NCBI GenBank assembly: GCA_016719885.1
Contig: JADJYF010000015.1
Span: 62,001-126,000, forward strand
Reading direction: 5' to 3'
From: Pseudomonadota bacterium
Lineage (GTDB): Bacteria > Pseudomonadota > Gammaproteobacteria > Ga0077536
DNA: 64,000 nt
Part shown: piece by piece, positions 27,373 through 36,637 of the stretch
Position numbering within the stretch: the stretch's first letter is position 1
How the letters are laid out: each line of letters begins with the position of its first letter
The notes under the pieces: model-generated
What the model was told of the DNA's origin: nothing
The model's input: only the letters and a program-made list of their open reading frames with translations
The model's database searches: none
Translations under genes and position numbers: made by a program

Positions 27373-28596
27373 ATGCCGTCGTCACTGGTCTTCTCGGACG
27401 TCGCGTTCCGGCAGCAGCGCAGCGAGCGAGCGCGCATGACCCTGACGGTCGGGCAGGCACTGATTGCCGGCGCCGCCGGCTTCTGGGTCCTCCACGGGCT
27501 GTCGCTGCAGAACTGGGTTTTCGCCGGCGTCGAAGGACTGGTCGCGGCAAGCGGCGCCGCCCTCCTGTTCGTGACCCGCCGCGTGCCGCTGGCGCTCGCC
27601 GGCCACCTGACCTTCTGGGTGACGTTCGCCTGCATCTGGCTGATGTTGCTGTCGCTCGAAGGTGTGCAGGGGCCCGGCAGTTCGTTCAACCAGGTGTGGT
27701 TCCTGACGTTGGCGGTCGGCGCCTGCGTGGTCCTGATCGAAGTGCGCCGCTCGGTGGCCGTGTGTTACGTGGCCTTGTGTGCCGCGTCGTTCCTCGCCGC
27801 GCAACTGGGCTGGATCACGGCCGACCCGGTAGCGCCGCTACCGGCGGAGTTGGCCGGGCCGGGGCGCGGGGTTGGCATGCTCCTGCATGCTTTTGCCATG
27901 CTGGTGCTGGTCAGGGCGATCGTCGAGGACGTGCGCCGCGGCGAACATGCGCTCGCCGAGAGTGCCTCACGCATCCAGGCCTTGCTCGACAACGTGCTGC
28001 CGGCCACGGTCAGTGCGCGCTTGCGCCGCGACGGCACTACGTTCGCCGACAAGCATGAAGCCTGCAGCGTGCTGTTTGCCGATATCGTCGGCTTCACGCC
28101 GCTGGCATCGGCCACGCCCCCGGACGCGCTGGTGCGCCTGCTGGACGAAGTGTTCTCGACCTTCGATGACCTTGCCGAATCCCTGGGCCTCGAGAAGATC
28201 AAGACCATCGGTGATGCGTACATGGCGGCGAGCGGGCTGCCCGAAGCACGGGCCGACCACGCTATCGTGCTCGTGGAGTTCGCGCTGCGCATGCGCGAGG
28301 CGGTCGCGGCCTACCCGCGCCTCAGTATCCGCATCGGCATCAATTCCGGCCAGGTGGTGGCGGGCCTAATCGGCAAACAGCGGCTGGCCTACGACCTGTG
28401 GGGCGACACGGTAAACATCGCCGCGCACATGGAATCCCACGGCATTGCCGGCGAGATCCAGGTGAGTGCGGCCACCCATGCACTGATCGCCGAGCAGTTC
28501 GCCTGTGACGCCGGCGGTGAAGTGGCGGTCGCCGGACGACCACCGCTGCATGTTTACCGCGTGAGCGGGCGACGTCGAGAAGGCGCTCATGGCTGA
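27373..28596 (+). CDS. membrane class III adenylate cyclase, transition-state Arg replaced by His
   Basis: About 407 residues: six hydrophobic segments in the first 190 residues, a short linker helix, then a class III nucleotide cyclase domain. Metal-binding aspartates are D237 (FADIVGF) and D281 (TIGDAYM); adenine-selecting K275 and D341 (DLWGD) point to ATP rather than GTP. N348 of the transition-state pair is present, but the partner arginine four residues later is histidine (H352 in NIAAHMES). Class III sites form between two subunits, so this chain may be weak alone or work as a heterodimer with the next protein. It overlaps the next gene by 8 bp. Confidence 0.9.
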   Translation: MPSSLVFSDVAFRQQRSERARMTLTVGQALIAGAAGFWVLHGLSLQNWVFAGVEGLVAASGAALLFVTRRVPLALAGHLTFWVTFACIWLMLLSLEGVQGPGSSFNQVWFLTLAVGACVVLIEVRRSVAVCYVALCAASFLAAQLGWITADPVAPLPAELAGPGRGVGMLLHAFAMLVLVRAIVEDVRRGEHALAESASRIQALLDNVLPATVSARLRRDGTTFADKHEACSVLFADIVGFTPLASATPPDALVRLLDEVFSTFDDLAESLGLEKIKTIGDAYMAASGLPEARADHAIVLVEFALRMREAVAAYPRLSIRIGINSGQVVAGLIGKQRLAYDLWGDTVNIAAHMESHGIAGEIQVSAATHALIAEQFACDAGGEVAVAGRPPLHVYRVSGRRREGAHG

Positions 28597-29845
28597 ACCG
28601 TTACCCGCTGAGTTGCTGGCGATGGCCGGCACGCAGCCGTCGCCGGGACGGCGCGGCGCGCGCGCACGGGCGAACGGGGTGCTGAAGGCGGCACTGTGGG
28701 TCCTGCTGATTCTGCAGAGCGCCTGGGCCGTCGAAGGCGCGATGCGGGGGCTATGGGGGCTGGCGCTGATCGACAGTGGGTGCGCGCTCGGTGCGGCACT
28801 GCTGCTCGCTGTGCCGCGACTCGGGTTCCGGGCCCGCGCGCACCTGACGGGCGCCCTGTTCTTCATCATCAACTGGGCGACCTTGATGTTCGTCGAGGGC
28901 GTTCTGACGGCCCATGCGGCAGCCAATCACCTGTGGTTCATCGGCCTCGCCGTGGCCGCGGTGCTGGTGCTCGCCGATGAACATCGATCGGTGGTGGCCG
29001 GCTATGTGGTGGTCTGCCTGCTGTCTTTCCTGGTGGTGGAGTTCGGCGTGGTACGGTTCGAGCCGATCGCACCGGTACCCGCGGAGTTCCACGCCACGGC
29101 GACCAATGTCGTGTGGTGCCTCTATTTCGCCACGGTCGTGGCCTTGATGGCAGCATTCCTGCGCGAGGTCGACGGCGTCGAGCATCAACTCGCGGACGAT
29201 GCAGCCGCGATGGAACGTATCCTCGGCTACATGTTGCCGCAGAAAATCAGCGAGCGCCTGCGGCGCGAAGGCAAGACCTTCGCCGACGGCTATCTCGAAT
29301 GTTCAGTGATGTTCGCAGACCTGGTCGGCTTCGACGACCTGTCGCGGCATTTGCCCGCCTCGGAGATCGTGCTGCGCCTGAACGAAATCTTCTCGGCGTT
29401 CGATGACCTGTGCACACGTGCCGGCATCGAAAAGATCAAGACCATCGGCGACGCCTACATGGTGGCGGCGGGTATTCCCGATCCGCGACCGGATCACGCA
29501 CGCGCTCTGGCGCGACTGGCCCTGGAATTTCAGGAGGTGACGAAGCATCACGCGGGCATAGCGTTACGTATCGGTATCCATTCCGGGCCCGTGGTCGCCG
29601 GCGTCATCGGCAAGAAGCGCTTCATCTACGACCTGTGGGGCGACACGGTGAACGTGGCGTCGCGCATGAAATCCCACGGTGTCGCGGGCCAGATCCAGCT
29701 CAGTGAAGCGACGTTTCAGCGCCTCGGCGCTGATTTCGTCTGCCAGCCGCGCGGCGAGGTAGCCATCAAGGGGCATCGGCCGATGCACACCTACATGCTG
29801 CTCGGGTTGAGGGAAGAAGTTCATGACTCAGCGCATCCGACGTAA
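28589..29845 (+). CDS. membrane class III adenylate cyclase
   Basis: A 418-residue paralogue of the preceding gene with the same layout: an N-terminal six-segment membrane part, then the cyclase domain. The full catalytic set is present: D244 and D288 for metal, K282 and the DLWGD aspartate for adenine, and N355 and R359 (NVASRMKS) for the transition state. It overlaps the upstream cyclase by 8 bp, so the two are made together. cAMP produced here could feed the cyclic-nucleotide-binding rhodanese protein at 8896-9957; that link is inference only. Confidence 0.92.
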   Translation: MAEPLPAELLAMAGTQPSPGRRGARARANGVLKAALWVLLILQSAWAVEGAMRGLWGLALIDSGCALGAALLLAVPRLGFRARAHLTGALFFIINWATLMFVEGVLTAHAAANHLWFIGLAVAAVLVLADEHRSVVAGYVVVCLLSFLVVEFGVVRFEPIAPVPAEFHATATNVVWCLYFATVVALMAAFLREVDGVEHQLADDAAAMERILGYMLPQKISERLRREGKTFADGYLECSVMFADLVGFDDLSRHLPASEIVLRLNEIFSAFDDLCTRAGIEKIKTIGDAYMVAAGIPDPRPDHARALARLALEFQEVTKHHAGIALRIGIHSGPVVAGVIGKKRFIYDLWGDTVNVASRMKSHGVAGQIQLSEATFQRLGADFVCQPRGEVAIKGHRPMHTYMLLGLREEVHDSAHPT

Positions 29846-30025
29846 CAGTCGGCTCGCGCGGCAACGCCGGGCAGGGCCCGCCCCGCGCGGCCACCTGGTC
29901 CCTGCCGCCGGTCGCTATTTGACAAGGCTCAGGAGACTTTCCGGGGTCACTTCTTCTCGCCAAACGATGTCCGGACGCGGGTCGATGAGTACACTGGCGC
30001 GCAAAGTAACCATGGAGATGGGGCG

Positions 30026-31972
30026 ATGATCGCCGGGCGGCTCTTCAGTGGATTGCGGTCGCGGTCTGCAGGTGTGGTGGGCGTACTTGTATTGCTCGTG
30101 TCTGCTTGGGCAGTTGCCGACCAAGCGCAGACTTCGATCCCGAAAGGCGCACAAACGCGGTTCATCTATCCCGGCGACGCCTGGCGGTACGACCTGCGCG
30201 GTGTCCATACCGACGGTGCATGGCGCGGGCGCGATTTCGATGACAGCCACTGGCAGCGAGGCGAAGGCTCGTTCGGCTTTGGCGCGGCAAGGTACGGTCT
30301 TGCGACCAGAACCCGCGTCGACGACACCATTCATCCGACACGCAACACGGTGTACCTGCGCAAGCAATTCGAGGTGCGCGATCCGAAAGCCGTGGCCGCG
30401 CTCGAACTAGAAGCGGCTTGGTCCCACGGTTTTGTCGCGTATCTGAACGGTGTCGAAGTGGTGCGGCGGGGACTGCCAGCAGGCGCCATCGACTATTGGA
30501 CGCCTGCGCAAGTGCATGCGCCGACACAGATTGAGACCATCGACATAAGCGTTGCACGCTCCGCGCTGGTGGCGGGCAACAACGTGCTCGCCGTGGAGTT
30601 GCATCAAAGTGAACCGGGCAGCGATGTGCTGTACTGGTTCGCTTCGCTGGCTTTTCGACAGTCGATGCTGAGCCTTGTGCGCGGCCCCTATTTGCAGCAG
30701 TCCACGCCCGTCAGCACCATCTTGCGCTGGCGGACCAATCGCGACACCGTCGGCCTCGTCGCCTACGGTCCCTCGCCAGGGGTGATTCGCTCGTCGGAAA
30801 TCGAAGCCACCTCGACGGCGCGTCGCGATCACGTGGTCAAGTTGAACGGTCTCACGCCGAGGACCCGTTATTACTACCAGATTGGTGCAAAGGGCGATGG
30901 CGGCATGCTGGCGGGCAGCGACGGGCGCTTGAGCTTCGTCACGCCACCTCCGGTGGGCAGTACGGCACCACTGCGCATCTGGGCGGTGGGCGACGCCGGC
31001 ACCGGCAATGGCACGGCCCGCGCGGTGCGCAACGCCTACTACGCATTGAAGGAAAGAGACGGGCGCGAGTGCGATGTTTTCTTGATGCTCGGTGACAATG
31101 CCTACGAGCAATTCAGTTGGGGCGGCGGCAGTGACCTCGCCCACCAATACGGCCTGTTCGAGAATGCCTTCGAACACCTGCTGTGGCGCACACCGGTATG
31201 GCCAACCTTCGGCAACCACGAGTGGTCGAACGGCGTGTCGGATCCCGTCACCGAGAGTGGTCCGTATTTCGACACTTTCACCTTGCCGCGCGCGGCCGAA
31301 GCGGGCGGAGTGCCATCAGGCACCGAAGCCTACTATTCGTTCGACTACGGCAACGTGCACTTCATCAGCATGAACACACAGGAGCCGACGGCGGCCAGCG
31401 CCGCGTGGCTGGAGCAGGATCTGGCCGATAGTCGCGCACTGTGGGTGATCGCTTTCTACCACGTGCCACCCTACAGCCATGGCACCCACGATTCCGATCA
31501 GCAAGGCCACGTGGCGGCCCGCGAGTTCGCACGGATCCTCGAACGCCATGGCGCCGACGTCGTGCTGGCGGGCCACAGTCACAATTACGAACGGTCCATG
31601 TTGATAAAAGGACTGCTTGGCACCAGCGACGAATTCGTGCGTGACCCACTGCGCTATACCGTCAACGGTGGTGATGGACGCGAACAAGGCAACGGCGTTT
31701 ACCTCAAGCCGGGAATACGTGGCCCAGGCCAGGGAACGGTATATATCGTCAATGGAAATTCCGGCGGAGGCGCCGAAGCGCTGGAAGGCGCCGGCACGCT
31801 GGACCATCCAGTCATGGTCTATCTGACCGATCCGGATGACGGCCGGCGTCGACGCGGGTTGCGCAGCCCCGGTTCCGTCGTCATCGACGTCGCGAACCGA
31901 AGGCTCGATGCTCGCTACATCGACGCGTCGGGGCGACTGCTGGACTATTTCTCCATCGTCAAACAGGACTAG
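30026..31972 (+). CDS. secreted purple-acid-phosphatase-like metallophosphoesterase
   Basis: A 648-residue exported protein. A signal peptide (end AVADQAQ) is followed by a jelly-roll-like region (about 40-210), a fibronectin/purple-acid-phosphatase N-terminal domain starting [12 protein letters not shown] near residue 217, and a calcineurin-like catalytic domain. Metal-ligand motifs appear in order: GDAG (about 321), GDNAY (about 355), GNHEW (about 396), YHVPP (about 478) and GHSHNYERS (about 515). Likely a periplasmic or extracellular phosphomonoesterase or phosphodiesterase. It follows the cyclase pair by 180 bp on the same strand; whether it acts on cyclic nucleotides is unknown. Confidence 0.85.
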   Translation: MIAGRLFSGLRSRSAGVVGVLVLLVSAWAVADQAQTSIPKGAQTRFIYPGDAWRYDLRGVHTDGAWRGRDFDDSHWQRGEGSFGFGAARYGLATRTRVDDTIHPTRNTVYLRKQFEVRDPKAVAALELEAAWSHGFVAYLNGVEVVRRGLPAGAIDYWTPAQVHAPTQIETIDISVARSALVAGNNVLAVELHQSEPGSDVLYWFASLAFRQSMLSLVRGPYLQQSTPVSTILRWRTNRDTVGLVAYGPSPGVIRSSEIEATSTARRDHVVKLNGLTPRTRYYYQIGAKGDGGMLAGSDGRLSFVTPPPVGSTAPLRIWAVGDAGTGNGTARAVRNAYYALKERDGRECDVFLMLGDNAYEQFSWGGGSDLAHQYGLFENAFEHLLWRTPVWPTFGNHEWSNGVSDPVTESGPYFDTFTLPRAAEAGGVPSGTEAYYSFDYGNVHFISMNTQEPTAASAAWLEQDLADSRALWVIAFYHVPPYSHGTHDSDQQGHVAAREFARILERHGADVVLAGHSHNYERSMLIKGLLGTSDEFVRDPLRYTVNGGDGREQGNGVYLKPGIRGPGQGTVYIVNGNSGGGAEALEGAGTLDHPVMVYLTDPDDGRRRRGLRSPGSVVIDVANRRLDARYIDASGRLLDYFSIVKQD

Positions 31973-32172
31973 TGTCGCGGTGCCGGTCCGGCGCGACCGC
32001 GGAAATCGTCAGGCTGCCTTCGCAGACCGTTGCCGTGAAGCTTGGCGGACGCTCCGGGGTGCGACAGAGTCCCGCCGCGGCCGGTGCAGACCCGCCGCAA
32101 GGGGTCGGATGCCGGACGTGAATCGATGCCTGAAATTTTCGCCTGCGCGCGCCGCGATGGACGCGGCCGGTC

Positions 32173-32546
32173 GCCTGCGCATCAGCACCAACAACGCCCT
32201 GCGCGGCTGCACCAACAATCCCTGGAACCTGGACCTGGTGGCAGGTGGTTCGAGCGGCGGCGAAGGTGCGGCGCTGGCCAGCGGCATGACGCCGTTCGGC
32301 CTCGGCAACGACATCGGCGGCTCGTTGCGCAATCCCGCCTAGTGCTGCGGCATCACCTCGCTCAAGCCGACCACCGGGCGCATTCCGCTGGCGTGGTGCG
32401 CCGCGCCCGACATGGGCATCGCCTTCCGCCTGATGGCGGTCGAAGGCCCGATGGCGCGCAGCGTCGCCGATCTGTGCCTCGACGGTGCAGCGGTGATCGA
32501 AGCGGCCTGCGGCGCCATCACGCCCATCGATCCGGTGCGACGCTAG
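32173..32546 (+). pseudogene. truncated duplicate of the amidase gene
   Basis: Bases 32173-32474 match 37014-37315 of the intact amidase with about four mismatches. The sequence then jumps to a segment identical to 37952-38023, including the shared stop. The 636-bp deletion (in frame) lies between copies of GATCTG followed by near-identical GCCTCG, so it probably arose by recombination at that short repeat. The N-terminal half, including the catalytic lysine, is absent, and a TAC codon has become TAG (32339-32341). Not functional. Confidence 0.85.
32173..32546 (+). repeat. direct repeat of amidase sequence (second copy 37014-38023)
   Basis: The same-orientation near-identical DNA flanks the minus-strand Kelch/PKD gene about 4.8 kb apart. 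Such repeats could allow deletion or amplification of the gene between them. Confidence 0.8.
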
Positions 32547-32637
32547 AACCCTTCTCGGTAGCCGCCGCTGCTCCAGCTCGTTCTCGGCGTTGCCGAACAT
32601 GCCGCTGACGACCACGTTCAGCGCGAAGTCGGCGCAA

Positions 32638-32660
32638 AGCTGCCCAGCAACAGGGCAGCT
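32638..32660 (-). terminator. hairpin after the Kelch/PKD gene
   Basis: AGCTGCCC (32638-32645) and GGGCAGCT (32653-32660) make a perfect 8-bp stem with a 7-nt loop, starting 10 nt after the stop of the minus-strand gene. A short TTT follows on that strand. It is a plausible intrinsic terminator. Confidence 0.5.
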
Positions 32661-32669
32661 GAGCTGAAC

Positions 32670-35600
32670 TCAGGGAATGCTCACGCTCACCGCCTTGGTG
32701 ACTGTTCCCTGCTGGCCGTTGGCTTCCAGCGTGACGTTCGTCGTGCCGGTGCCGACGGTGACCGGGGCATCGAACGCGCCGTTCACCACCGGCACGTCCT
32801 GACCATTTACCTTGATCGACGTGACCGAAGCGTCGGTGAGCGTACCGACCAGGCGCACCTGCACGACATTAATCTGCAACTCGACGACCTGCTGCACATT
32901 GACGACGATCGAGGCTTGCGATTGCGCGCCCTTGTCGTCCGTTGCAGTCACCTGCACCGTGTAGTTGCCACCGGCAAGGTAGGTGTGATTCACGCTGGCG
33001 CCCGAGCCAAACGTACTGTCACCGAAATTCCATTCGTAGCTCGTGATGGTGCCGTCCGGATCGAAGCTTCCCGCGGTGCTGAAAGTGAAGTCGGTGCTGG
33101 TGAAACCCGCGGTCGGGCTCGCGAACAAACTGACGATCGGCGCGGCGTTGCCGCCGGAGACCGGCACACCCTGGCCTAGCGGCGTCACGGTGCCTGCGCT
33201 CTCCGAATTGAAATAAAAATTCGTCGGCTGGGTGCCGCCGGCGATGGAAGTGCTGGTGCCGAGCGCCGCGCCCGCATATGACACGCCACCGGGCGCCTGG
33301 ACCACCGAGAAGCGCGCGCTGTCCGTCGGCAACGCACCCTGCCCGGCCAGCACAAGGTTAGAGGTCGGGTCGATCACGTTCACGGTGCCGCCGGCGTCGC
33401 GATCCGACACCACGCGATCAACGCGCACCAGCCGCACCGGGCGCACGCCGGCCCCGAGGTCTCCGGTGGTGGGCGCCAAGGCCCCGGCCCAGCGCGAATT
33501 GGCGAGTTCGACGCGGTTGACGCCGCCCCCTTCGATGCGCCCGGCCTTGAATCCCGTGGCCCCGACCGGCACGTTGTAATAGACGACGTTGTACGCCACC
33601 TCGAGGAAATCCGCCGACACCGAGGAAGCAAAGCTCCAGATCGTGCCGGTCGTTTTGTCGGCGACGCGCACGGTGGCGAGGCCCGCCGTGGTGCTGCTGA
33701 TGAGATAGGCCATTCGCGTCGAATTGTGGAACAGCTTCGGCGCGGTAATGATCGGCCGGGTCTCCGAGGCGATCTGCAAGGGGACAGTACTGCTGCCGTC
33801 GGAACGGACACGTCGAATGGTGGACGCGGACGCACCGCGGTCGACGAAGTACGTCAAGTAATCGTCCTGGGAGAACAATACGCTTCGGGCCGCGTCCTGA
33901 AAGGAATGGATCGAAGGCGCCAGGATGTTGGTCTGCTTGTTGTACGCGCGCAGTTCCGAATCGATCTTGAGCAGCACCACGTTGTTCGCCTTGTCCACGC
34001 CGAGCGACTGGACGTTGTCGGCATTGCCGGAGAACGTGCCTATTACCTGCGGCGCCTGAAAATTCGCATCGGTCAGCACGAGGTTCGTGCCGTCCGTCGC
34101 CAGCCAGCCGATGTGCGCGTGCGAGTCATCGTAGACGGCGGTAACCGGCCGCTTCGCCACCAGTGGCGTGTCGGTTGGCGTCATGCCGACGCGCACCATG
34201 CGATATTCGTTGTCGCCTGTGCTGGCGCAGTTGCCGTCAGGCCCCGGCAGGCCGTAGACGACCGCCGAACGATCGGCGTCCTGGTAGTCGGCCGCCACGG
34301 CGGGAAAGCCGCACAGTTGGGCGGCGCCGCTCTCGGACGACAGTTGCACCGGGACCTGGCTGCCAGCCTGCCGGAGATCGACCTTCGCCAGCACATTGCC
34401 GCTCGGCAGGACGAGGCTGCGGTTATGCATTGCCGAAGCCATGCGTGGCGCAAGCGTGACCGCATGCGGCACGAGGACGGACTTGGCGTCGGTGCCGACA
34501 GGCACGTGCGGCACGATGACGCGCGGGGTGCCCGGTGCCGCGGGATCGGCCACGTAGACCTCCAGGCCGCCGTTCGCATTTGCACGGAAGCCAGACACAT
34601 AGGTCAGCGGCAACTTGGGGTTCGCCAGCGCCGGGTCGGGCTTGTACACCCAGATATCGCCGGTGGTCGGCTGAATCACGCCCATCAGGCCGGCGAGTCC
34701 AGGCATGTGGTTCCACTTTCCGTAGACGCCGGTATAGGTAAAGCCGCCGAGCATCGGGCCATCACCCTCCGGGCTGACCTTGCGTGCGAACCAGCCGTCC
34801 GACGAGAGCTGGTTGGGCGGATACACGAGCCACACGTCCTTGTTGCCTTCCCACACGAGGTAAGCGTCGATGTCCGGGTCGTATTCGAGCCCCGCTGTGG
34901 AAGCCAGCGGCAGCGGGTCGCCGGCGATATGCGGCGCGAACACGCTCGGGTTCGTGGCACCCGCCGTCTTCAGGTTCCAATACAGCAACTGGTACTTCGA
35001 CGCGCCGGAGAACGCGTTCGTGGCCGGAACATAGGACACCACCGAGGAAGACGCGGTGCGCGCGAAGGCCTGGCGCTCGGTATCGAGCGCGCCCACGCCG
35101 GCACCACCGTAGCTCTGTGTGACGGGGACGCCGACCAGTTCCCAGGTGTCGTCGCCCGGCGCGAGACTGTTTACCGTGTAGCGAAACAGACGGCCGAGTC
35201 CACCGGCCAGGCCGCTCGCCAACTCACCGACGTAGACGACGTCCTTGCCGTTGCGCTGCGTGACGGCCGTGACACCGCCATTGTTGTTGCGGGCGCCGAC
35301 GAGTCCGGCCGCGGTCTGCACCGACTGCCGGTTTTCCCACATGAAGCCGGCCTGGACGTTCGGGTAGCTCGCGGCGTTCCACTGTGAGCCGGGCAAACCG
35401 CCGACCTTGTTCGGATCGGCCTTGAGCGGGTCGAAGAAATAGGGGCCGGTACGGGTAACGCCATCGCCGCGGTAGTACTGCTGCCCCTCGCCCGGCCAGG
35501 CGTTGCCGCCGATGTAGGCCAACCTGCGCGAGTTCTGCAGGAAGACCACGTTGTCGTAGGTCTCGCCGGCCATGGGTGAACCGTCCGGCCCGTCAGCGGT

Positions 35601-35978
35601 GAGGTAGACCTTCTGATCGCCGACCGGCGCCACGATGGCGCTCGGCAGCGAATCACGCTGCCACAGCAGCGTACTGCCATTGAAGCGATACACCTCGTTG
35701 CCGGAATAGGGCATGTTGTCGCCACCGAGCACGAAGAAATCACCGGTGACCGGGTCGTAGCCACCGCTCGCCCAGGCACTGATCTTTGCGGTCGGCAGGT
35801 TCGCAGGTCGCTGGCCTGCCGGCGCCCAGACGGACTGGAACTGGTTCTGGTTGACCTTCTGCCAGGTGCCTACCGGTTGCGTCGCGACGACGTCCGGCAA
35901 TCCGACGGCGGAGACCAGTTGCGCGGCGGTCGCGCCGACCCCGAACAGCAAGCCGTTCAGATAATTCCTTATCGACAT
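32670..35978 (-). CDS. large exported Kelch/galactose-oxidase-like protein with PKD domain
   Basis: About 1,102 residues from ATG 35978, with GGAGG six bases upstream; the longer in-frame reading lacks a start signal. It has a weak signal-peptide-like start (NGLLFGVGATAAQLVSAVG) and then a long beta-propeller-like region with Kelch-type segments such as WASGGYDPVTGDFFVLGGD and RLAYIGGNAWPGEG. Near residue 960 is a PKD domain (DPDGTITSYEWNFGDS, NHTYLAGGNYTVQVTATD), followed by a C-terminal Ig-like bacterial domain. It looks like a surface or secreted binding protein. No enzymatic residues are evident. It lies between the two amidase copies on the opposite strand. Confidence 0.7.
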   Translation of the reverse strand: MSIRNYLNGLLFGVGATAAQLVSAVGLPDVVATQPVGTWQKVNQNQFQSVWAPAGQRPANLPTAKISAWASGGYDPVTGDFFVLGGDNMPYSGNEVYRFNGSTLLWQRDSLPSAIVAPVGDQKVYLTADGPDGSPMAGETYDNVVFLQNSRRLAYIGGNAWPGEGQQYYRGDGVTRTGPYFFDPLKADPNKVGGLPGSQWNAASYPNVQAGFMWENRQSVQTAAGLVGARNNNGGVTAVTQRNGKDVVYVGELASGLAGGLGRLFRYTVNSLAPGDDTWELVGVPVTQSYGGAGVGALDTERQAFARTASSSVVSYVPATNAFSGASKYQLLYWNLKTAGATNPSVFAPHIAGDPLPLASTAGLEYDPDIDAYLVWEGNKDVWLVYPPNQLSSDGWFARKVSPEGDGPMLGGFTYTGVYGKWNHMPGLAGLMGVIQPTTGDIWVYKPDPALANPKLPLTYVSGFRANANGGLEVYVADPAAPGTPRVIVPHVPVGTDAKSVLVPHAVTLAPRMASAMHNRSLVLPSGNVLAKVDLRQAGSQVPVQLSSESGAAQLCGFPAVAADYQDADRSAVVYGLPGPDGNCASTGDNEYRMVRVGMTPTDTPLVAKRPVTAVYDDSHAHIGWLATDGTNLVLTDANFQAPQVIGTFSGNADNVQSLGVDKANNVVLLKIDSELRAYNKQTNILAPSIHSFQDAARSVLFSQDDYLTYFVDRGASASTIRRVRSDGSSTVPLQIASETRPIITAPKLFHNSTRMAYLISSTTAGLATVRVADKTTGTIWSFASSVSADFLEVAYNVVYYNVPVGATGFKAGRIEGGGVNRVELANSRWAGALAPTTGDLGAGVRPVRLVRVDRVVSDRDAGGTVNVIDPTSNLVLAGQGALPTDSARFSVVQAPGGVSYAGAALGTSTSIAGGTQPTNFYFNSESAGTVTPLGQGVPVSGGNAAPIVSLFASPTAGFTSTDFTFSTAGSFDPDGTITSYEWNFGDSTFGSGASVNHTYLAGGNYTVQVTATDDKGAQSQASIVVNVQQVVELQINVVQVRLVGTLTDASVTSIKVNGQDVPVVNGAFDAPVTVGTGTTNVTLEANGQQGTVTKAVSVSIP

Positions 35979-36637
35979 ACGAGACCTCCGTCGCACTCCC
36001 CGAGTATCGGTCATGGAACCGCTCCTTCCGCGCAGCCGCGGCCTGCGAAATGGTCGGACACTTGCTGGCCGCTCGCAGCCACTTCGTTGCTTACACGTCC
36101 CCTGAGGACGTGGATCGCTGAATCCGGATCGCTGGGGCCTCGTCACGGATGCGGCGAGCGCGATGAGCGAACCGCCGCCGCACCGCGAGCCGGGCGGCGT
36201 TCGGCCAGATGGCTGTTTCTCCGCCGGCGCCCCTTGCCGGCCGGGCGATCGCGAATATTCGATCGCAGAATCTAGCAGGTAAGTTTCGCGTAAAGCACGC
36301 GCGCGCGGCTGGCGTCGCGGTGTTCACAAAATTTTACCGGTGACCATCGGTGTTGAACGATGCCCCGAGCGGAACGAATGGGTGCTCGGCCGCGCAGCGC
36401 CGCGAGTGACGCAGGTTGTTACCGTGGTTATGCGGAGACAATCGTTCAAAGGCAAACATGCCGTGCGTATGCCCCGGCCGAGGGCGTATCGACGGTTTTG
36501 AAGCGCACGGCCGGTCGCGTCCCTAGGGAGCGTGGCGGCCGCCTCCATTCACCTGGCGTGAGCGGAACCTCTCGTCTGCGCACGCCACCTGTGGCATGGT
36601 CATCGCCATCACGCCCGCACAACCAAGAGGCAGCAAG
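35979..36637. other. 659-bp divergent intergenic region
   Basis: Between the Kelch/PKD gene (-) and the amidase (+). Contains no supported gene. Both promoters should be here, but I could not identify boxes with confidence. Confidence 0.45.
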
